Assembly: GCF_001660705.2 (NCBI RefSeq)
Contig: NZ_LYBV02000026.1
Location: 248,001-312,000 of the forward strand
DNA: 64,000 nt
Direction: 5' to 3'
Source of the DNA: Saccharicrinis aurantiacus
GTDB lineage: Bacteria > Bacteroidota > Bacteroidia > Bacteroidales > Marinilabiliaceae
Part shown: in pieces, positions 7,393-16,557 of the stretch
How positions within the stretch are numbered: position 1 is the stretch's first letter
Layout: the number at the start of each line of letters is the position of its first letter
Program-made: the position numbers and the translations under genes
The notes under the pieces: generated by a model
The model's database searches: none
Told to the model about the DNA's origin: nothing
Seen by the model: only the letters and a program-made list of their open reading frames with translations

Positions 7393-9321
7393 TTACCACG
7401 ATTTAATTAATTCAGGCTTAGGCGAAAATAAATCTTCGAGTAAATTAGTGTCTCTAAAAGTAAAGTTTACAATGAAGCTTGATTTATCACGATTGTATTT
7501 AGGGTAGAATTTCAAGTCCACTTCGAATGTTGGAATTACTAAACTCTCATTTTTTATTCTGAGCGTTAACCCATGTACAGATACCACATCTATTTTTCCT
7601 TCAAGAAAATCATCATCAGAAATTAAGCCAATATCCGTAAATGGAGTTAGTGAAAAGTTAAATCCAATTACTTGGTAAGGAATATGAAAAGTAGGTCTGT
7701 ATTCTAAAGAAAGATAACTTTCACCTTTAATTTCGTGATCTTTAAACCTAACAATATTATTACTGTAACGCAATAATTGATAGTACCTACTATTATGAAG
7801 GGTATTGAAATTAACAAATAAAAAGTGCCTGTAATCTGAATTTCCAATTTTTAATAATGGACTAATATAGGTGGTTCGGAGTTTCATAAATACATCTTCC
7901 GCAGCCCCATTGTTGTAAAAACTAGCAGCCTCAATATTTAAACCTAACAAACCTTTTTTCGGTCTAACCATTTGCATTGCATAATCAACACCAATATATG
8001 GCCTAGTGTAATACTGGTTCCACATATATCCACCTGTTGCTTTAATTCGGTAACCAACAGGAATATCCTCAGTAATCCCAAAACCTTGTACTTTTTGGGC
8101 TTTAAAAAAGTTAATTTTTTGAAGCATTGCAGTTGATAACGACATATTCCAATCGTGAAAAATGTAATTAGAATCCGCTGAAACAAAAGGGCGATCACTA
8201 TAATTTTGTTGAAAGTAACGGGTTGAAATACTTAAATTCGGGTTGTTTCCGGTTGAAGAAAATAAAAACGTTTTACCAAGCCATGCATCATAAACTTTGC
8301 TTTTATACGGAGTGTGATAAACTGAATCAATTCCATCGTACTCATGTTTCAATGTTTCTTTTTTATCTATATAGGAGATGGCACCACCCAATTCCATATC
8401 AGTAGTTATAAAAGGCCGCTCAACTAGCAATTCCAAATTATCTTTTTCGTAATTATAAATTCTAGAAAGTCCAGCATCAATAAAAGTACCACTAATATTG
8501 CGTGCCAAATACTTGTAACTGTAACCCAAATCTGGACTCTCATTAATCTTGTGATGTGCACCAAGTTCAATGTAATGGCCTAAACCCATAAAGTTTCTCA
8601 TGTTAGGAGAAATAGAGAATTCATCTGTTCCATTAGTTTTTATCGAGATATCGTATGGGAGTATGTCTTTTGTGATAACCTCAATATCAACACTATCAGA
8701 TAGTAGGTTATTCTGGTGAATTACAATTCTGGCATCCTCAATATAATTTAGTTGACGCAGAAGCCTTTCGTTCTCTGCCATTTGCCAAGGATTTATTTTA
8801 TCATTCTCGTCAAAACGCAGATTATTACGTATAACATTGTTTTTTGTTGCTATGTGATTTTTCTTTAATTCCTGTCCAATTCTTGATAATGAATATCTGG
8901 CCGTATCTGTAATAGTTCCGTTAAACATTTCAACTTGCTTAAACGAAATATTTCTAATTACTTTTCCTTTAAATTGCTCAAAGTAATGCTGAGAAGCCGT
9001 GTATTCTTTTTCTTTGGAATCGTTTTTATAGGCACCTCTCCAAAGCTTATGATATTGATCTATCCGTTCTTCAATCTGCTTTTTTTTCTTTGGGCGCTTC
9101 TCATAATACACATTACTTCTGAGTAAGAAATTACGTTGTAGTTTATAGCGTTGATTCTGTGGTAAAATAACAATGGAATCACTAACGCCAAAATAGATAG
9201 TATCTGCACAAATCATCATCTGATTGTATGCTACCCTGATGGTATCCTTATTCTGAGCTTTAGCATGGGTGCCAAAAAGAACATAAATACAGGTTAATAT
9301 AAATAAGAGATTTATTCTCAA
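7393..9321 (-). CDS. Omp85-superfamily (BamA/TamA-like) outer-membrane protein
   Basis: The 642-aa protein has a signal peptide ending THAKAQ (about residue 23). A basic, charged stretch (KRPKKKKQIEERIDQYHKL, 76-94) follows. At about 119-215 there is one recognisable POTRA-like module, starting GKVIRNISFKQVEMFNG and containing NERLLRQLNYIEDARIVI. From about 225 onward it is a 16-strand-type barrel rich in alternating aromatic strands. The Omp85 motifs near the C-terminus are degenerate but the layout fits the small BamA/TamA-like proteins of Bacteroidota that carry fewer POTRA domains than BamA (which has five). It could insert or export outer-membrane proteins or lipids; I cannot say which. 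Flanking regions give it its own transcript, and a TATTTTTG -7-like box lies at 9350-9357 on the minus strand. Confidence 0.75.
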   Translation of the reverse strand: MRINLLFILTCIYVLFGTHAKAQNKDTIRVAYNQMMICADTIYFGVSDSIVILPQNQRYKLQRNFLLRSNVYYEKRPKKKKQIEERIDQYHKLWRGAYKNDSKEKEYTASQHYFEQFKGKVIRNISFKQVEMFNGTITDTARYSLSRIGQELKKNHIATKNNVIRNNLRFDENDKINPWQMAENERLLRQLNYIEDARIVIHQNNLLSDSVDIEVITKDILPYDISIKTNGTDEFSISPNMRNFMGLGHYIELGAHHKINESPDLGYSYKYLARNISGTFIDAGLSRIYNYEKDNLELLVERPFITTDMELGGAISYIDKKETLKHEYDGIDSVYHTPYKSKVYDAWLGKTFLFSSTGNNPNLSISTRYFQQNYSDRPFVSADSNYIFHDWNMSLSTAMLQKINFFKAQKVQGFGITEDIPVGYRIKATGGYMWNQYYTRPYIGVDYAMQMVRPKKGLLGLNIEAASFYNNGAAEDVFMKLRTTYISPLLKIGNSDYRHFLFVNFNTLHNSRYYQLLRYSNNIVRFKDHEIKGESYLSLEYRPTFHIPYQVIGFNFSLTPFTDIGLISDDDFLEGKIDVVSVHGLTLRIKNESLVIPTFEVDLKFYPKYNRDKSSFIVNFTFRDTNLLEDLFSPKPELIKSW

Positions 9322-9415
9322 AATAAGGTTTGCTTTTTTATCAAAGAAACAAAAATACCTAATTCTCTTATAAGTACATCCGTAAATTTCTTAAATATAT
9401 TAAATCAGTGTAATT

Positions 9416-9590
9416 CTATATGAAGTTGTTTAAAGTTGTCTGGAAATTTAGAGAGTGACATATTGGTTTTCATTAACAAGGCTCAATTTTTTTTGCATAG
9501 CCATAGCTACGGAATAAAAATTAGCTGAAGTCAATGAAATCAAGATGTTACTCGCAGTTTTTCAGCACGACTTTAAACAACTTCTATAAT
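9416..9590. repeat. 175-bp near-perfect long palindrome, MITE-like
   Basis: The left arm starts GAAGTTGTTTAAAGTTGTC (9422). The right arm, read on the other strand, starts GAAGTTGTTTAAAGTCGTG (from about 9584). Complementarity continues inward through GAGTGACATATTGGTTTTCATT versus its partner GAGTAACATCTTGATTTCATT. It reaches the centre at GCATAGCCATAGCTAC (about 9495-9511). The element has no coding capacity and sits between the divergently transcribed Omp85-like and antiporter genes. Confidence 0.8.
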
Positions 9591-9810
9591 AAGCTAAAGT
9601 TCAACTTTCTTTCGGTTAAAAAAAATGAGTAACAGAGAAGTGTTGAGTAATTAGAAATTAAATTTTCAGCTTCTGTAATAAATATTAATCTTTATATTTA
9701 GACTAGGATTTTTTTTGTTGTGTAGTTCTCATACTTATTTATGGAGCTACAGAGAATTCTTTCCCAATTTCTTAAAGATCGTCATTCATTTATTATTTAA
9801 TGAAATAAGC

Positions 9811-11001
9811 ATGTACACAAGTTTTGCAATTATATCAGTTATTGTATTATTATACAGTTTACTTGCCGGAAAAATAGAGAAAGCCCCAATTAGCGGACCT
9901 ATGGTGTTTCTTTCTCTTGGTATGATTTTGGGCCCCTTAATATTTCATGTTTTAAATATTCATATCGGATTAGAGCAGTATAAGGTTTTGGCTGAATTTT
10001 CGTTAGCGTTGGTTTTATTTACAGATGCAGCTAAATCAAACCTCATAATTTTAAATAGAAACAGACGAATTCCTTATCACCTGCTACTAATAGGTCTTCC
10101 TTTAACAATACTGTTCGGATGGCTAATTGGCATACTCATATTCCCCGATTTCTCTTTTGTCGAACTCGCAATTTTAGCAACAATTTTGGCCCCTACCGAT
10201 GCTGCTCTTGGCGAGCCGGTGGTTAGCAATAAACAAGTACCCACAAAAATACGTGAGGGAATTAATGTTGAAAGTGGCTTAAACGATGGTATTTGTGTGC
10301 CAATTTTACTGCTATTAATTACCATGCATTCAATTCAAGCAAATGAACATATTACAATAACGTATGGCATAGGTGTATTTATTAAGCAAATAGGTTTGGG
10401 ATTCTTAGTGGGAGCAGGGGTCGTTTTTCTGGCTGAGACTTTGATGAAACACGGGTTTAATAAAAAGTGGATTGAAGATAGTTGGAAGCCAACCATTATA
10501 ATAATGATTGCTATAACCTGTTTTACTCTTAGTCAAGCCATTGGCGGAAGTGGTTTTATAGCAGCCTTCGTTGGAGGTTTGTTTTTCGATCATCGCTATA
10601 AAGATAACAAACTCGAATTGTTGGTAGGAGCGCACGGATTAGGAAAAATAATGACGGCTATTGTGTGGGTGGTTTTCGGAAGTTTAATAACAGTTCATAT
10701 CATTCATCATATTACTTGGGATATACTGTTGTATGCATTGGCCAGCCTAACAATTATCCGAATAATTCCTGTATTAATGTGCTTGTTATCTAATTGTTTA
10801 ACCAAATACCAGAAGTTTTTCATCGCATGGTTTGGTCCGCGTGGTTTGGCAAGTATTGTATTTGCAGCTTTAGTCTTAGAAGAAAAATTACCTCACGGAG
10901 ATACCATTGTATTAACCGCATTTTCTACAATCCTGCTAAGTGTTTTCGCTCACGGAATTTCAGCAGGGCCAATGGCAGCCGTATTTAAACAAAAAGAATA
11001 G
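9811..11001 (+). CDS. Cation:proton antiporter, CPA1/NhaP type
   Basis: Inner-membrane Na+(K+)/H+ antiporter. The ATG at 9811 (MYTSFAIISVIVLLYS) is preferred over an in-frame TTG at 9715: the extra 32 residues are not membrane-like, and the antiporter fold starts at MYTSF. The 396-aa product has about 12 membrane segments. It shows the CPA1 ion-binding region APTDAALGEPVVSNKQVPTKIREGINVESGLNDG (the TD and ESGLND motifs, about residues 128-160), split here by ordinary residues. The second conserved block is WFGPRGLASIVFAAL near 352-366. It ends with a short cytoplasmic tail, with no regulatory domain. It probably contributes sodium or pH homeostasis, in keeping with a marine habitat. Confidence 0.88.
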   Translation: MYTSFAIISVIVLLYSLLAGKIEKAPISGPMVFLSLGMILGPLIFHVLNIHIGLEQYKVLAEFSLALVLFTDAAKSNLIILNRNRRIPYHLLLIGLPLTILFGWLIGILIFPDFSFVELAILATILAPTDAALGEPVVSNKQVPTKIREGINVESGLNDGICVPILLLLITMHSIQANEHITITYGIGVFIKQIGLGFLVGAGVVFLAETLMKHGFNKKWIEDSWKPTIIIMIAITCFTLSQAIGGSGFIAAFVGGLFFDHRYKDNKLELLVGAHGLGKIMTAIVWVVFGSLITVHIIHHITWDILLYALASLTIIRIIPVLMCLLSNCLTKYQKFFIAWFGPRGLASIVFAALVLEEKLPHGDTIVLTAFSTILLSVFAHGISAGPMAAVFKQKE

Positions 11002-11008
11002 TTTTTTC

Positions 11009-11090
11009 AGGAGCTTCCCTTTCAGGTCGGGCTTTTCACTATATCTTTGCTTCGCCATAATGGGCTCACAAAGGATGCCGTTTCAATCCC
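11009..11090 (+). repeat. Intergenic repeat (GGTCG...CTATATCTTT...GGATGCCG family), copy 1
   Basis: Contains GGTCGGGCTTTTCACTATAT then CTTTGC, and AAAGGATGCCGTTTCAATC. The same blocks occur in the same order on the opposite strand at 21946-22022. I recall similar intergenic sequences from other Bacteroidota genomes. The short reading frames crossing it are not genes. Confidence 0.6.
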
Positions 11091-11281
11091 TAAGCCAACA
11101 TTCAATCCTAGAAATATTTGTAATACTAATAATTACACAATAAATATCAAACCATATTTTAATGTAATTTGAAACAAAAAGCTACATCTATTCTTATCTT
11201 TAATAAATCAGCGTACTAACGAATTTCAATCGTATTTTTGTTAGTCTAGTGCTGATTGGCTAAAACTTACATTATTCAGAA

Positions 11282-11689
11282 ATGAAATTAGATAACGCAT
11301 CTATTATATTATTTGATGGAAACTGTGGTTTTTGTTCCAAAAGTGTTCTCTTTATTATCAAGCACGATAAAAAGGGTATATTCAAATTTGCGTCACTTCA
11401 ATCAGAGTTCGGCAAATTAATGCTCGATAAATTTAGTTTAGAGAAAAATACAGAATCAGTAGTTTTAATTAAAAATGGAGCGGCCTTTCAAAAATCAGCA
11501 GCTGCTCTTAAGGTGGCTAAAGAATTTACATGGCCATTAAAATTACTTTATACGTTTATAATCATTCCCCCTTTTATTCGCGACTTTATTTACGATATAA
11601 TTGCAAAAAATAGACATTACATTTTGCCTAAAAAGCAAGTTTGTGATCTTCATAACACAAAGTATTCTAGTAGGTTTATAAATGTGTAA
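11282..11689 (+). CDS. DCC-family thiol-disulfide oxidoreductase-like protein (DUF393)
   Basis: A 135-aa protein with the DCC family start IILFDGNCGFCSKSV (residues 8-22): the DxxCxxC motif at the end of the first strand of a thioredoxin-like fold. A conserved FASLQSEFGKLML block follows at about 39-51. It ends with the typical hydrophobic helix and the ...IRDFIYDIIAKNRHYI segment. The family is predicted to act in thiol redox but its substrate is not known. It stands alone between the antiporter and guaB. Confidence 0.85.
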   Translation: MKLDNASIILFDGNCGFCSKSVLFIIKHDKKGIFKFASLQSEFGKLMLDKFSLEKNTESVVLIKNGAAFQKSAAALKVAKEFTWPLKLLYTFIIIPPFIRDFIYDIIAKNRHYILPKKQVCDLHNTKYSSRFINV

Positions 11690-11821
11690 ACGCAAGGGTG
11701 AAAAAGTTTGATAGTTAATCAATATCTCGTTAAATTTAGTCTGTCAAAAATAAAAGTACTTTTTGTAGTCACTGAATGGATTTTTTTTCATATTTTCGCG
11801 CAATTTTTTTACTGAAAGACT

Positions 11822-13321
11822 ATGGCTAATATCATTAACGAAGTATCAAGGACCTTTAATGAGTACCTTATTATTCCAGGATTAACAACTAAGCAGCATA
11901 CGCCTGATAATGTTAGTTTGCAAACTCCACTGGTAAAGTTTAAAAGAGGAGAAAAATCGAAAATTACTTTAAATGTACCTTTCGTATCTTCAATTATGCA
12001 ATCAGTTTCTGATAGCGGAATGGCCATTGCACTTGCTAAGCAAGGTGGCTTATCATTCATTTTTGGTTCTCAGTCAGTTGAAGACCAAGCAAGAATGGTT
12101 CGTGAGGTAAAAAACTATAAAGCAGGTTTTGTTGAAAGTAGAGCAAATATTACTCCTGATTCAACTTTAGGAGATATAATTGCCCTAAAGCAAAAAACAG
12201 GTTTTTCTAATATTGGGGTAACATCTGATGGAACTGCAAACGGGAAATTCTTAGGCGTTGTAACAGGTAGAGATTACAGACCAACAAAAGATAGCCACGA
12301 TAAAAAAGTAAGCGAGTTTATGACGCCTGTAGAGAAAATCATTACAGGTAAAGACGGTATTTCTTTATCAGAAGCTAATGATATAATTTGGGATCATAAA
12401 TTAAATACACTTCCAATTGTTGATGACGAAGGCAATCTGAAATATTTTGTTTTCCGTAAAGATTACGATAATCACAAACAATATAGCAACGAACTACTAG
12501 ATGAAAATAAACGTTTAGTTGTTGGTGCAGGAATTAACTCTCGTGATCATGAAGAAAGAGTTCCTGCCTTAGTTGAAGCAGGGGTTGATGTACTTTGTAT
12601 CGATTCTTCTGATGGATTCTCAGAGTGGCAAAAAGTAACCATTGAGCAAATTAAAACAAAGCATGGCGAAGACGTACTTGTTGGAGCTGGTAATGTTGTT
12701 GACAGAGAAGGCTTTTTATACCTTGCCGAAGCTGGTGCTGATTTTGTTAAAGTTGGTGTTGGTGGTGGTTCTATTTGTATCACACGCGAAACCAAGGGTA
12801 TTGGTCGTGGCCAAGCAACGGCATTAATTGAAGTAGCTAATGCTCGTGATGATTATTATGCTCGCACTGGAATTTACATTCCAATTTGTTCTGATGGTGG
12901 TATTGTACAAGATTACCATATGACTTTAGCACTTGCTATGGGTGCCGACTTTTTAATGATGGGTCGTTATTTTGCACGTTTCGACGAAAGTCCTACTCGT
13001 AAATTAGTTGTAGGTGGTAGTTATGTGAAAGAATATTGGGGCGAAGGTTCTAATAGAGCACGTAACTGGCAACGTTACGATATGGGAGGAAGCAGCAATC
13101 TTAAATTTGAAGAAGGTGTGGATAGTTATGTACCATATGCCGGTAAGCTAAAAGATAATTTAGAAATTACATTGGGTAAAGTTAAATCTACTATGTGTAG
13201 TGCAGGTGTAATTAATCTTCAAGAACTTCAAACCAATGGTAAATTAACAATGGTTTCATCAACAAGTATTATTGAAGGTGGAGCCCACGATGTTATCGTA
13301 AAAGATTCTAACGGAAACTAA
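11822..13321 (+). CDS. guaB: IMP dehydrogenase
   Basis: Oxidises IMP to XMP with NAD+, the committed step of GMP synthesis. The 499-aa protein has the catalytic barrel split by a CBS pair (about residues 100-225, containing [12 protein letters not shown]). The active-site loop reads [20 protein letters not shown], with catalytic Cys319. NAD/IMP-binding segments include [23 protein letters not shown] and [11 protein letters not shown]. The sequence belongs to a divergent branch. The usual GxGPGSICTTR and MGSLLAGTEESPG are replaced by [11 protein letters not shown] and [14 protein letters not shown], and the flap reads [12 protein letters not shown], keeping the Arg and Tyr. It is monocistronic, with a terminator 25 bases after the stop. 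Confidence 0.95.
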   Translation: MANIINEVSRTFNEYLIIPGLTTKQHTPDNVSLQTPLVKFKRGEKSKITLNVPFVSSIMQSVSDSGMAIALAKQGGLSFIFGSQSVEDQARMVREVKNYKAGFVESRANITPDSTLGDIIALKQKTGFSNIGVTSDGTANGKFLGVVTGRDYRPTKDSHDKKVSEFMTPVEKIITGKDGISLSEANDIIWDHKLNTLPIVDDEGNLKYFVFRKDYDNHKQYSNELLDENKRLVVGAGINSRDHEERVPALVEAGVDVLCIDSSDGFSEWQKVTIEQIKTKHGEDVLVGAGNVVDREGFLYLAEAGADFVKVGVGGGSICITRETKGIGRGQATALIEVANARDDYYARTGIYIPICSDGGIVQDYHMTLALAMGADFLMMGRYFARFDESPTRKLVVGGSYVKEYWGEGSNRARNWQRYDMGGSSNLKFEEGVDSYVPYAGKLKDNLEITLGKVKSTMCSAGVINLQELQTNGKLTMVSSTSIIEGGAHDVIVKDSNGN

Positions 13322-13346
13322 ATAGATTTCTATAAAATATTATTCT

Positions 13347-13378
13347 CCTCGTGGCCGAAAAATGCTACGAGGTTTTTT
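13347..13378 (+). terminator. Rho-independent terminator of guaB
   Basis: CCTCGTGGC pairs with GCTACGAGG (one G-T wobble) around an 8-base A-rich loop, followed by six T. Confidence 0.88.
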
Positions 13379-13610
13379 ATTTTATATAAATATTGGAGTC
13401 GTATATTTGCCTGATTCACAGGGCTTATTTTAGGTCTTTATAAATGAGCAAAATGGTTGTTTATGTTATAAAATCATTAGCTATTATAAAGAATAGAAAA
13501 GTAAGTGGGTGATGTCGGTAAAATTTGTACATTTGTTTTGCTTTTCGGTAAAATGAATGAGCAACTAGCAAGAAAATATTGAAAAAAATTAAAATCATAA
13601 AGTATATAAA

Positions 13611-14801
13611 ATGATTATAGAAGCTAAAACTCGTGGGTTTATTTGCTTAACAGCGCACCCAAAAGGATGTGAGCAAAATGTGATCAATCAAATTAATTAC
13701 GTTAAATCAAAAGGTGAAATAGCCGGACCAAAAAAAGTATTGGTTATTGGTTCATCAACAGGATTTGGTTTAGCATCAAGAATAAGTAGTGCCTACGGAT
13801 GTGGCGCTTCAACAATAGGAGTTTATTTTGAAAAAGATCCTAAACCAGGAAAACCTGCAAGTGCTGGATGGTATAACACTGCTGCATTTGAAAAAATTGC
13901 ACAGGCAGATGGTTTATATGCAAAAAGTATAAACGGCGATGCTTTTTCAAAAGAGGTGAAGCAACAAACGATCGACTTAATCAAAGAAGATTTTGGAAAA
14001 GTTGATATGGTAGTTTACAGTTTAGCTTCTCCTTTACGTGTTCATCCTGAAACTGGTGTTAAGCACCGTTCAGTATTAAAACCTATAGGAAAGCCTTACA
14101 CAAATAAAACGGTAGATTTCCATACAGGAGAAGTATCTGAAATTACAATTGAGCCATGTTCAGGTCAAGAGGATATTGACAATACAGTTGCTGTAATGGG
14201 TGGCGAAGATTGGGAAATGTGGATTGATGCTCTTAAAGAAGCTGACGTTTTAGAAGAAGGTTTCCTAACAATGGCTTATTCTTACATTGGCCCTGATGTT
14301 ACAACTCCAATTTACACAAACGGTACTATTGGCCAGGCTAAAAAACACTTGGCAGAAACTGCTAAAGTATTATCTACTAAATTAGAAGGGATTAAAGGTA
14401 ATGCTTACGTTTCGGTAAATAAAGCACTTGTAACACAAGCTAGTTCTGCAATTCCAGTAATTCCATTATATGTTTCCTTATTATTTAAGGTGATGAAAGA
14501 AAAAGGAATTCACGAAGGTTGTATTGAGCAAATACAGCGTTTATACGCTGATAAGATGTTCAAAAATGGCATTGATGTTGATGAGGAAGGTTTTATTCGT
14601 GTTGACGATTGGGAAATGCGAGAAGATGTTCAGGAGATTGTTAGCGACCTTTGGGCTAAAGTAGATACTGAATCATTAAAAGAATTAGGTGATTTAAGTA
14701 TGTACAGCGACGATTTCTATAACCTATTTGGGTTTAAAGTAGAAGGCGTAGAATATGGTACTGATATTGATGAAATGGTTCAAATACCAGGATTACAATA
14801 G
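13611..14801 (+). CDS. fabV: Trans-2-enoyl-ACP/CoA reductase, FabV type
   Basis: NADH-dependent reduction of enoyl-ACP or enoyl-CoA, the last step of fatty-acid elongation. It is an atypical SDR of 396 aa, the normal FabV length. The start MIIEAKTRGFICLTAHPKGC is family-typical. The dinucleotide site is KKVLVIGSSTGFGLASRI (residues 43-60), and VYSLASPLR is near 140. The active-site region is YSYIGPDVTTPIYTNGTIGQ with AKKH following (catalytic Tyr about 235, with Lys 244/245 in place of the classical SDR YxxxK). A TACATTTG -7-like box lies at 13528-13535. A hairpin terminator ends the transcript. Confidence 0.95.
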   Translation: MIIEAKTRGFICLTAHPKGCEQNVINQINYVKSKGEIAGPKKVLVIGSSTGFGLASRISSAYGCGASTIGVYFEKDPKPGKPASAGWYNTAAFEKIAQADGLYAKSINGDAFSKEVKQQTIDLIKEDFGKVDMVVYSLASPLRVHPETGVKHRSVLKPIGKPYTNKTVDFHTGEVSEITIEPCSGQEDIDNTVAVMGGEDWEMWIDALKEADVLEEGFLTMAYSYIGPDVTTPIYTNGTIGQAKKHLAETAKVLSTKLEGIKGNAYVSVNKALVTQASSAIPVIPLYVSLLFKVMKEKGIHEGCIEQIQRLYADKMFKNGIDVDEEGFIRVDDWEMREDVQEIVSDLWAKVDTESLKELGDLSMYSDDFYNLFGFKVEGVEYGTDIDEMVQIPGLQ

Positions 14802-14828
14802 TAGTACTATACTCCAATAATATATTAA

Positions 14829-14865
14829 GGGTAGAGATGATTCATTCATTTTCTACCCTTTTTTT
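14829..14865 (+). terminator. Rho-independent terminator of fabV
   Basis: GGGTAGA and TCTACCC form a perfect 7-bp stem followed by seven T. It ends just before the promoter of the sigma-factor gene. Confidence 0.88.
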
Positions 14866-14873
14866 GTATGCTC

Positions 14874-14905
14874 TTGTTTCGTATTAGGGCTTTAGCTTAT
14901 ATTTG
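14874..14905 (+). promoter_or_regulatory. Primary-sigma promoter of the ECF sigma gene
   Basis: TTG at 14874-14876 and TATATTTG at 14898-14905, spaced by 21 bases, match the Bacteroidota consensus. Transcription would begin about 14911-14913, essentially at the GTG start codon, suggesting a leaderless or very short-leader mRNA. Confidence 0.6.
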
Positions 14906-14912
14906 CCGCATT

Positions 14913-15473
14913 GTGAGTAAACAGACTGAAATAGCACCATGGAAGCATAAAGAAGGCTTCGAAACTTTGTTCAATGATCATTATGAATCATTGGTGGCTT
15001 ACGCCTGCTCGTTTGTTGAGGAGTATGATGCAGCGGAGGAATTGGTACAAGAGGTGTATTTTAAATTGTGGACGCAACGTGATAAAGTAAATATTAAAAG
15101 TACGGTACGTGGTTATTTGTACAGTATGGTTCGTAATGCATCATTAAACTTAATTAAGCATTTGAAAATTACAGAGGAATATAAAAACGACAATAAGCTT
15201 AGTATTGAGCAATTTGAACAACAGGTTTCTGATGCTGCTGAACTGAGTGACTTACAAAAAAAGATAAAGCGTAGCATAAATGCTTTACCGCTGCAGCGGA
15301 AAAAGATTTTTTTAATGAGTAGGTACGATGGCTTAAAATATCAGCAAATTGCCGATGAGTTAGGCATTTCTATTCGCACTGTTGAGAAACAAATGAGCGC
15401 AGCTCTTAAGTTTATGCGCACCGAGTTGGGAGAGTTTTTAATGTTAGCTGTGTTCTTTTTTAATGGAAATTAA
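14913..15473 (+). CDS. ECF sigma factor (FecI-like)
   Basis: An extracytoplasmic-function sigma-70 factor, expected to be held or activated by the FecR-like protein encoded next. I chose the GTG at 14913 (186 aa). The longer frame from the ATG at 14868 would put its start right behind the fabV terminator and across the promoter. Region 2 is FNDHYESLVAYACSFVEEYD (about residues 20-39) followed by AAEELVQEVYFKLW. Region 4, LPLQRKKIFLMSRYDGLKYQ followed by QIADELGISIRTVEKQ, carries the helix-turn-helix (about residues 125-165). The gap to the anti-sigma gene is 64 bases and contains a probable self-recognised promoter. Confidence 0.93.
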   Translation: MSKQTEIAPWKHKEGFETLFNDHYESLVAYACSFVEEYDAAEELVQEVYFKLWTQRDKVNIKSTVRGYLYSMVRNASLNLIKHLKITEEYKNDNKLSIEQFEQQVSDAAELSDLQKKIKRSINALPLQRKKIFLMSRYDGLKYQQIADELGISIRTVEKQMSAALKFMRTELGEFLMLAVFFFNGN

Positions 15474-15479
15474 ATTAGA

Positions 15480-15521
15480 GGGTAGGGTAAAAGTAATTTG
15501 AGTTGTCGTGTTAATGAGAGA
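15480..15521 (+). promoter_or_regulatory. Predicted ECF-sigma promoter of the FecR/STN operon
   Basis: The block begins GGGTAGGGTAAAAGTAA, continues TTTGAGTTGTCGTG, and ends TTAATGAGAGA. A block with the same spacing and only about seven differences lies at 22053-22094, upstream of the second surface-repeat gene. By position I read GGGTAAAA as the -35-like part and the GTCGTG region as the -10-like part. That assignment is an inference. Confidence 0.6.
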
Positions 15522-15537
15522 TACTAATTAATAGTTT

Positions 15538-16557
15538 TTGGAAGAACAAAATACACATATTGACGAAGCAAAATTAGTGGCTTTTTTAGAGGGCCATATT
15601 ACTGCGGAAAGCCGTAAGGAGGTATTACTATGGCTTGGCGCGAGTGAGAAAAATCGCTCTTATTTTGAAACCGTAGAGCGTCTTTGGCTCGAGTTAGGTA
15701 AGATGCCAGATATTCAAGCTAAAGTTGATAAGCAAAAAGCCTGGAGTAAATTAGAGCAACGAATTAACAGGTTTGAAGATAAGGAAGCCAAGCATAAGAA
15801 AAGAAAACTAAGCTGGTTTGTGGCTGCGGCTGCGGCATCCATAGCATTAATTATATCACTCTACCTCAAGCCTACTGTCTCTCATTCAGAGATGGAAATA
15901 TATAACTTCGCTAATGCGGATGCTAATAGCTCAATTAATGATACGCTTCCTGATGGTTCATTTGTAACTTTAAATATAGATGCTTCTATTCGATATGCGC
16001 TTAATAAAAATGCCAACCAAAGAGAAATCAGTTTAAAAGGGGAAGCCTTTTTTGACGTAAAACATGATGCAGAACGTCCTTTTATTGTGGATGTACCACT
16101 CGGGAGCATAAAAGTCTTAGGTACCGAATTTAATGTGGATGCCACGGATACAACATTTATAAAAGTGGCATTATTAAAAGGGTCGGTGTCTTTAAATTAC
16201 CAGCGTAATAATAGTTCAGATATAAATATCCTGTTAAAACCTAATGAAGAGGGGATTTTTGATGCCACGCGTGATACTTTATTCAAACGAAGCATGGCGC
16301 CGCTCAGTACTTATTGGTTAAATAAACAGATCCATTTTAATGGAACTGAACTTAATGTAGTATTACAAAAGCTTGAAGAAGCTTACGCTGTTGATATTGA
16401 TTGGAATATTGCTGAATTTGAGGATATCTTATTTACCTCTTCGTTTAATGATCAAACAATTGATGAGGTACTGCAAGTTATTGCCAGTACTTATAATTTA
16501 GAATTGCGTACTGTTGCGGATGATCATTTTGTGCTTTCAATAAGAGACAAGGAATAG
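15538..16557 (+). CDS. FecR-family anti-sigma factor
   Basis: Inner-membrane regulator linking an outer-membrane sensor to the ECF sigma factor. It starts at TTG 15538; an in-frame TAG lies 6 bases upstream and the next ATG is at codon 56. Residues 1-85 are a cytoplasmic anti-sigma region (VAFLEGHITAESRKEVLLWL). A basic KHKKRK stretch precedes one membrane helix (about 92-110). The periplasmic FecR domain follows (about 117-215, with LPDGSFVTLNIDASIRY and LKGEAFFDVKHDAERPFIVD). The C-terminal module (about 270-335, FNGTELNVVLQKLEEAYAVD) is an STN-like DUF4974 domain. The stop codon abuts the next gene's ATG, so the two are cotranscribed. Confidence 0.92.
   Translation: MEEQNTHIDEAKLVAFLEGHITAESRKEVLLWLGASEKNRSYFETVERLWLELGKMPDIQAKVDKQKAWSKLEQRINRFEDKEAKHKKRKLSWFVAAAAASIALIISLYLKPTVSHSEMEIYNFANADANSSINDTLPDGSFVTLNIDASIRYALNKNANQREISLKGEAFFDVKHDAERPFIVDVPLGSIKVLGTEFNVDATDTTFIKVALLKGSVSLNYQRNNSSDINILLKPNEEGIFDATRDTLFKRSMAPLSTYWLNKQIHFNGTELNVVLQKLEEAYAVDIDWNIAEFEDILFTSSFNDQTIDEVLQVIASTYNLELRTVADDHFVLSIRDKE

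Noticed and set aside
9715-9810. TTG start adding 32 residues to the antiporter
   Set aside because: The extension is not membrane-like and the antiporter fold starts at the ATG at 9811.
10794-11143. Plus-strand frames overlapping the antiporter end and the following repeat
   Set aside because: They lie in other frames of the antiporter gene or in a repeat element.
14868-14912. ATG start for the ECF sigma factor
   Set aside because: It would place the start inside the predicted promoter and directly behind the fabV terminator.
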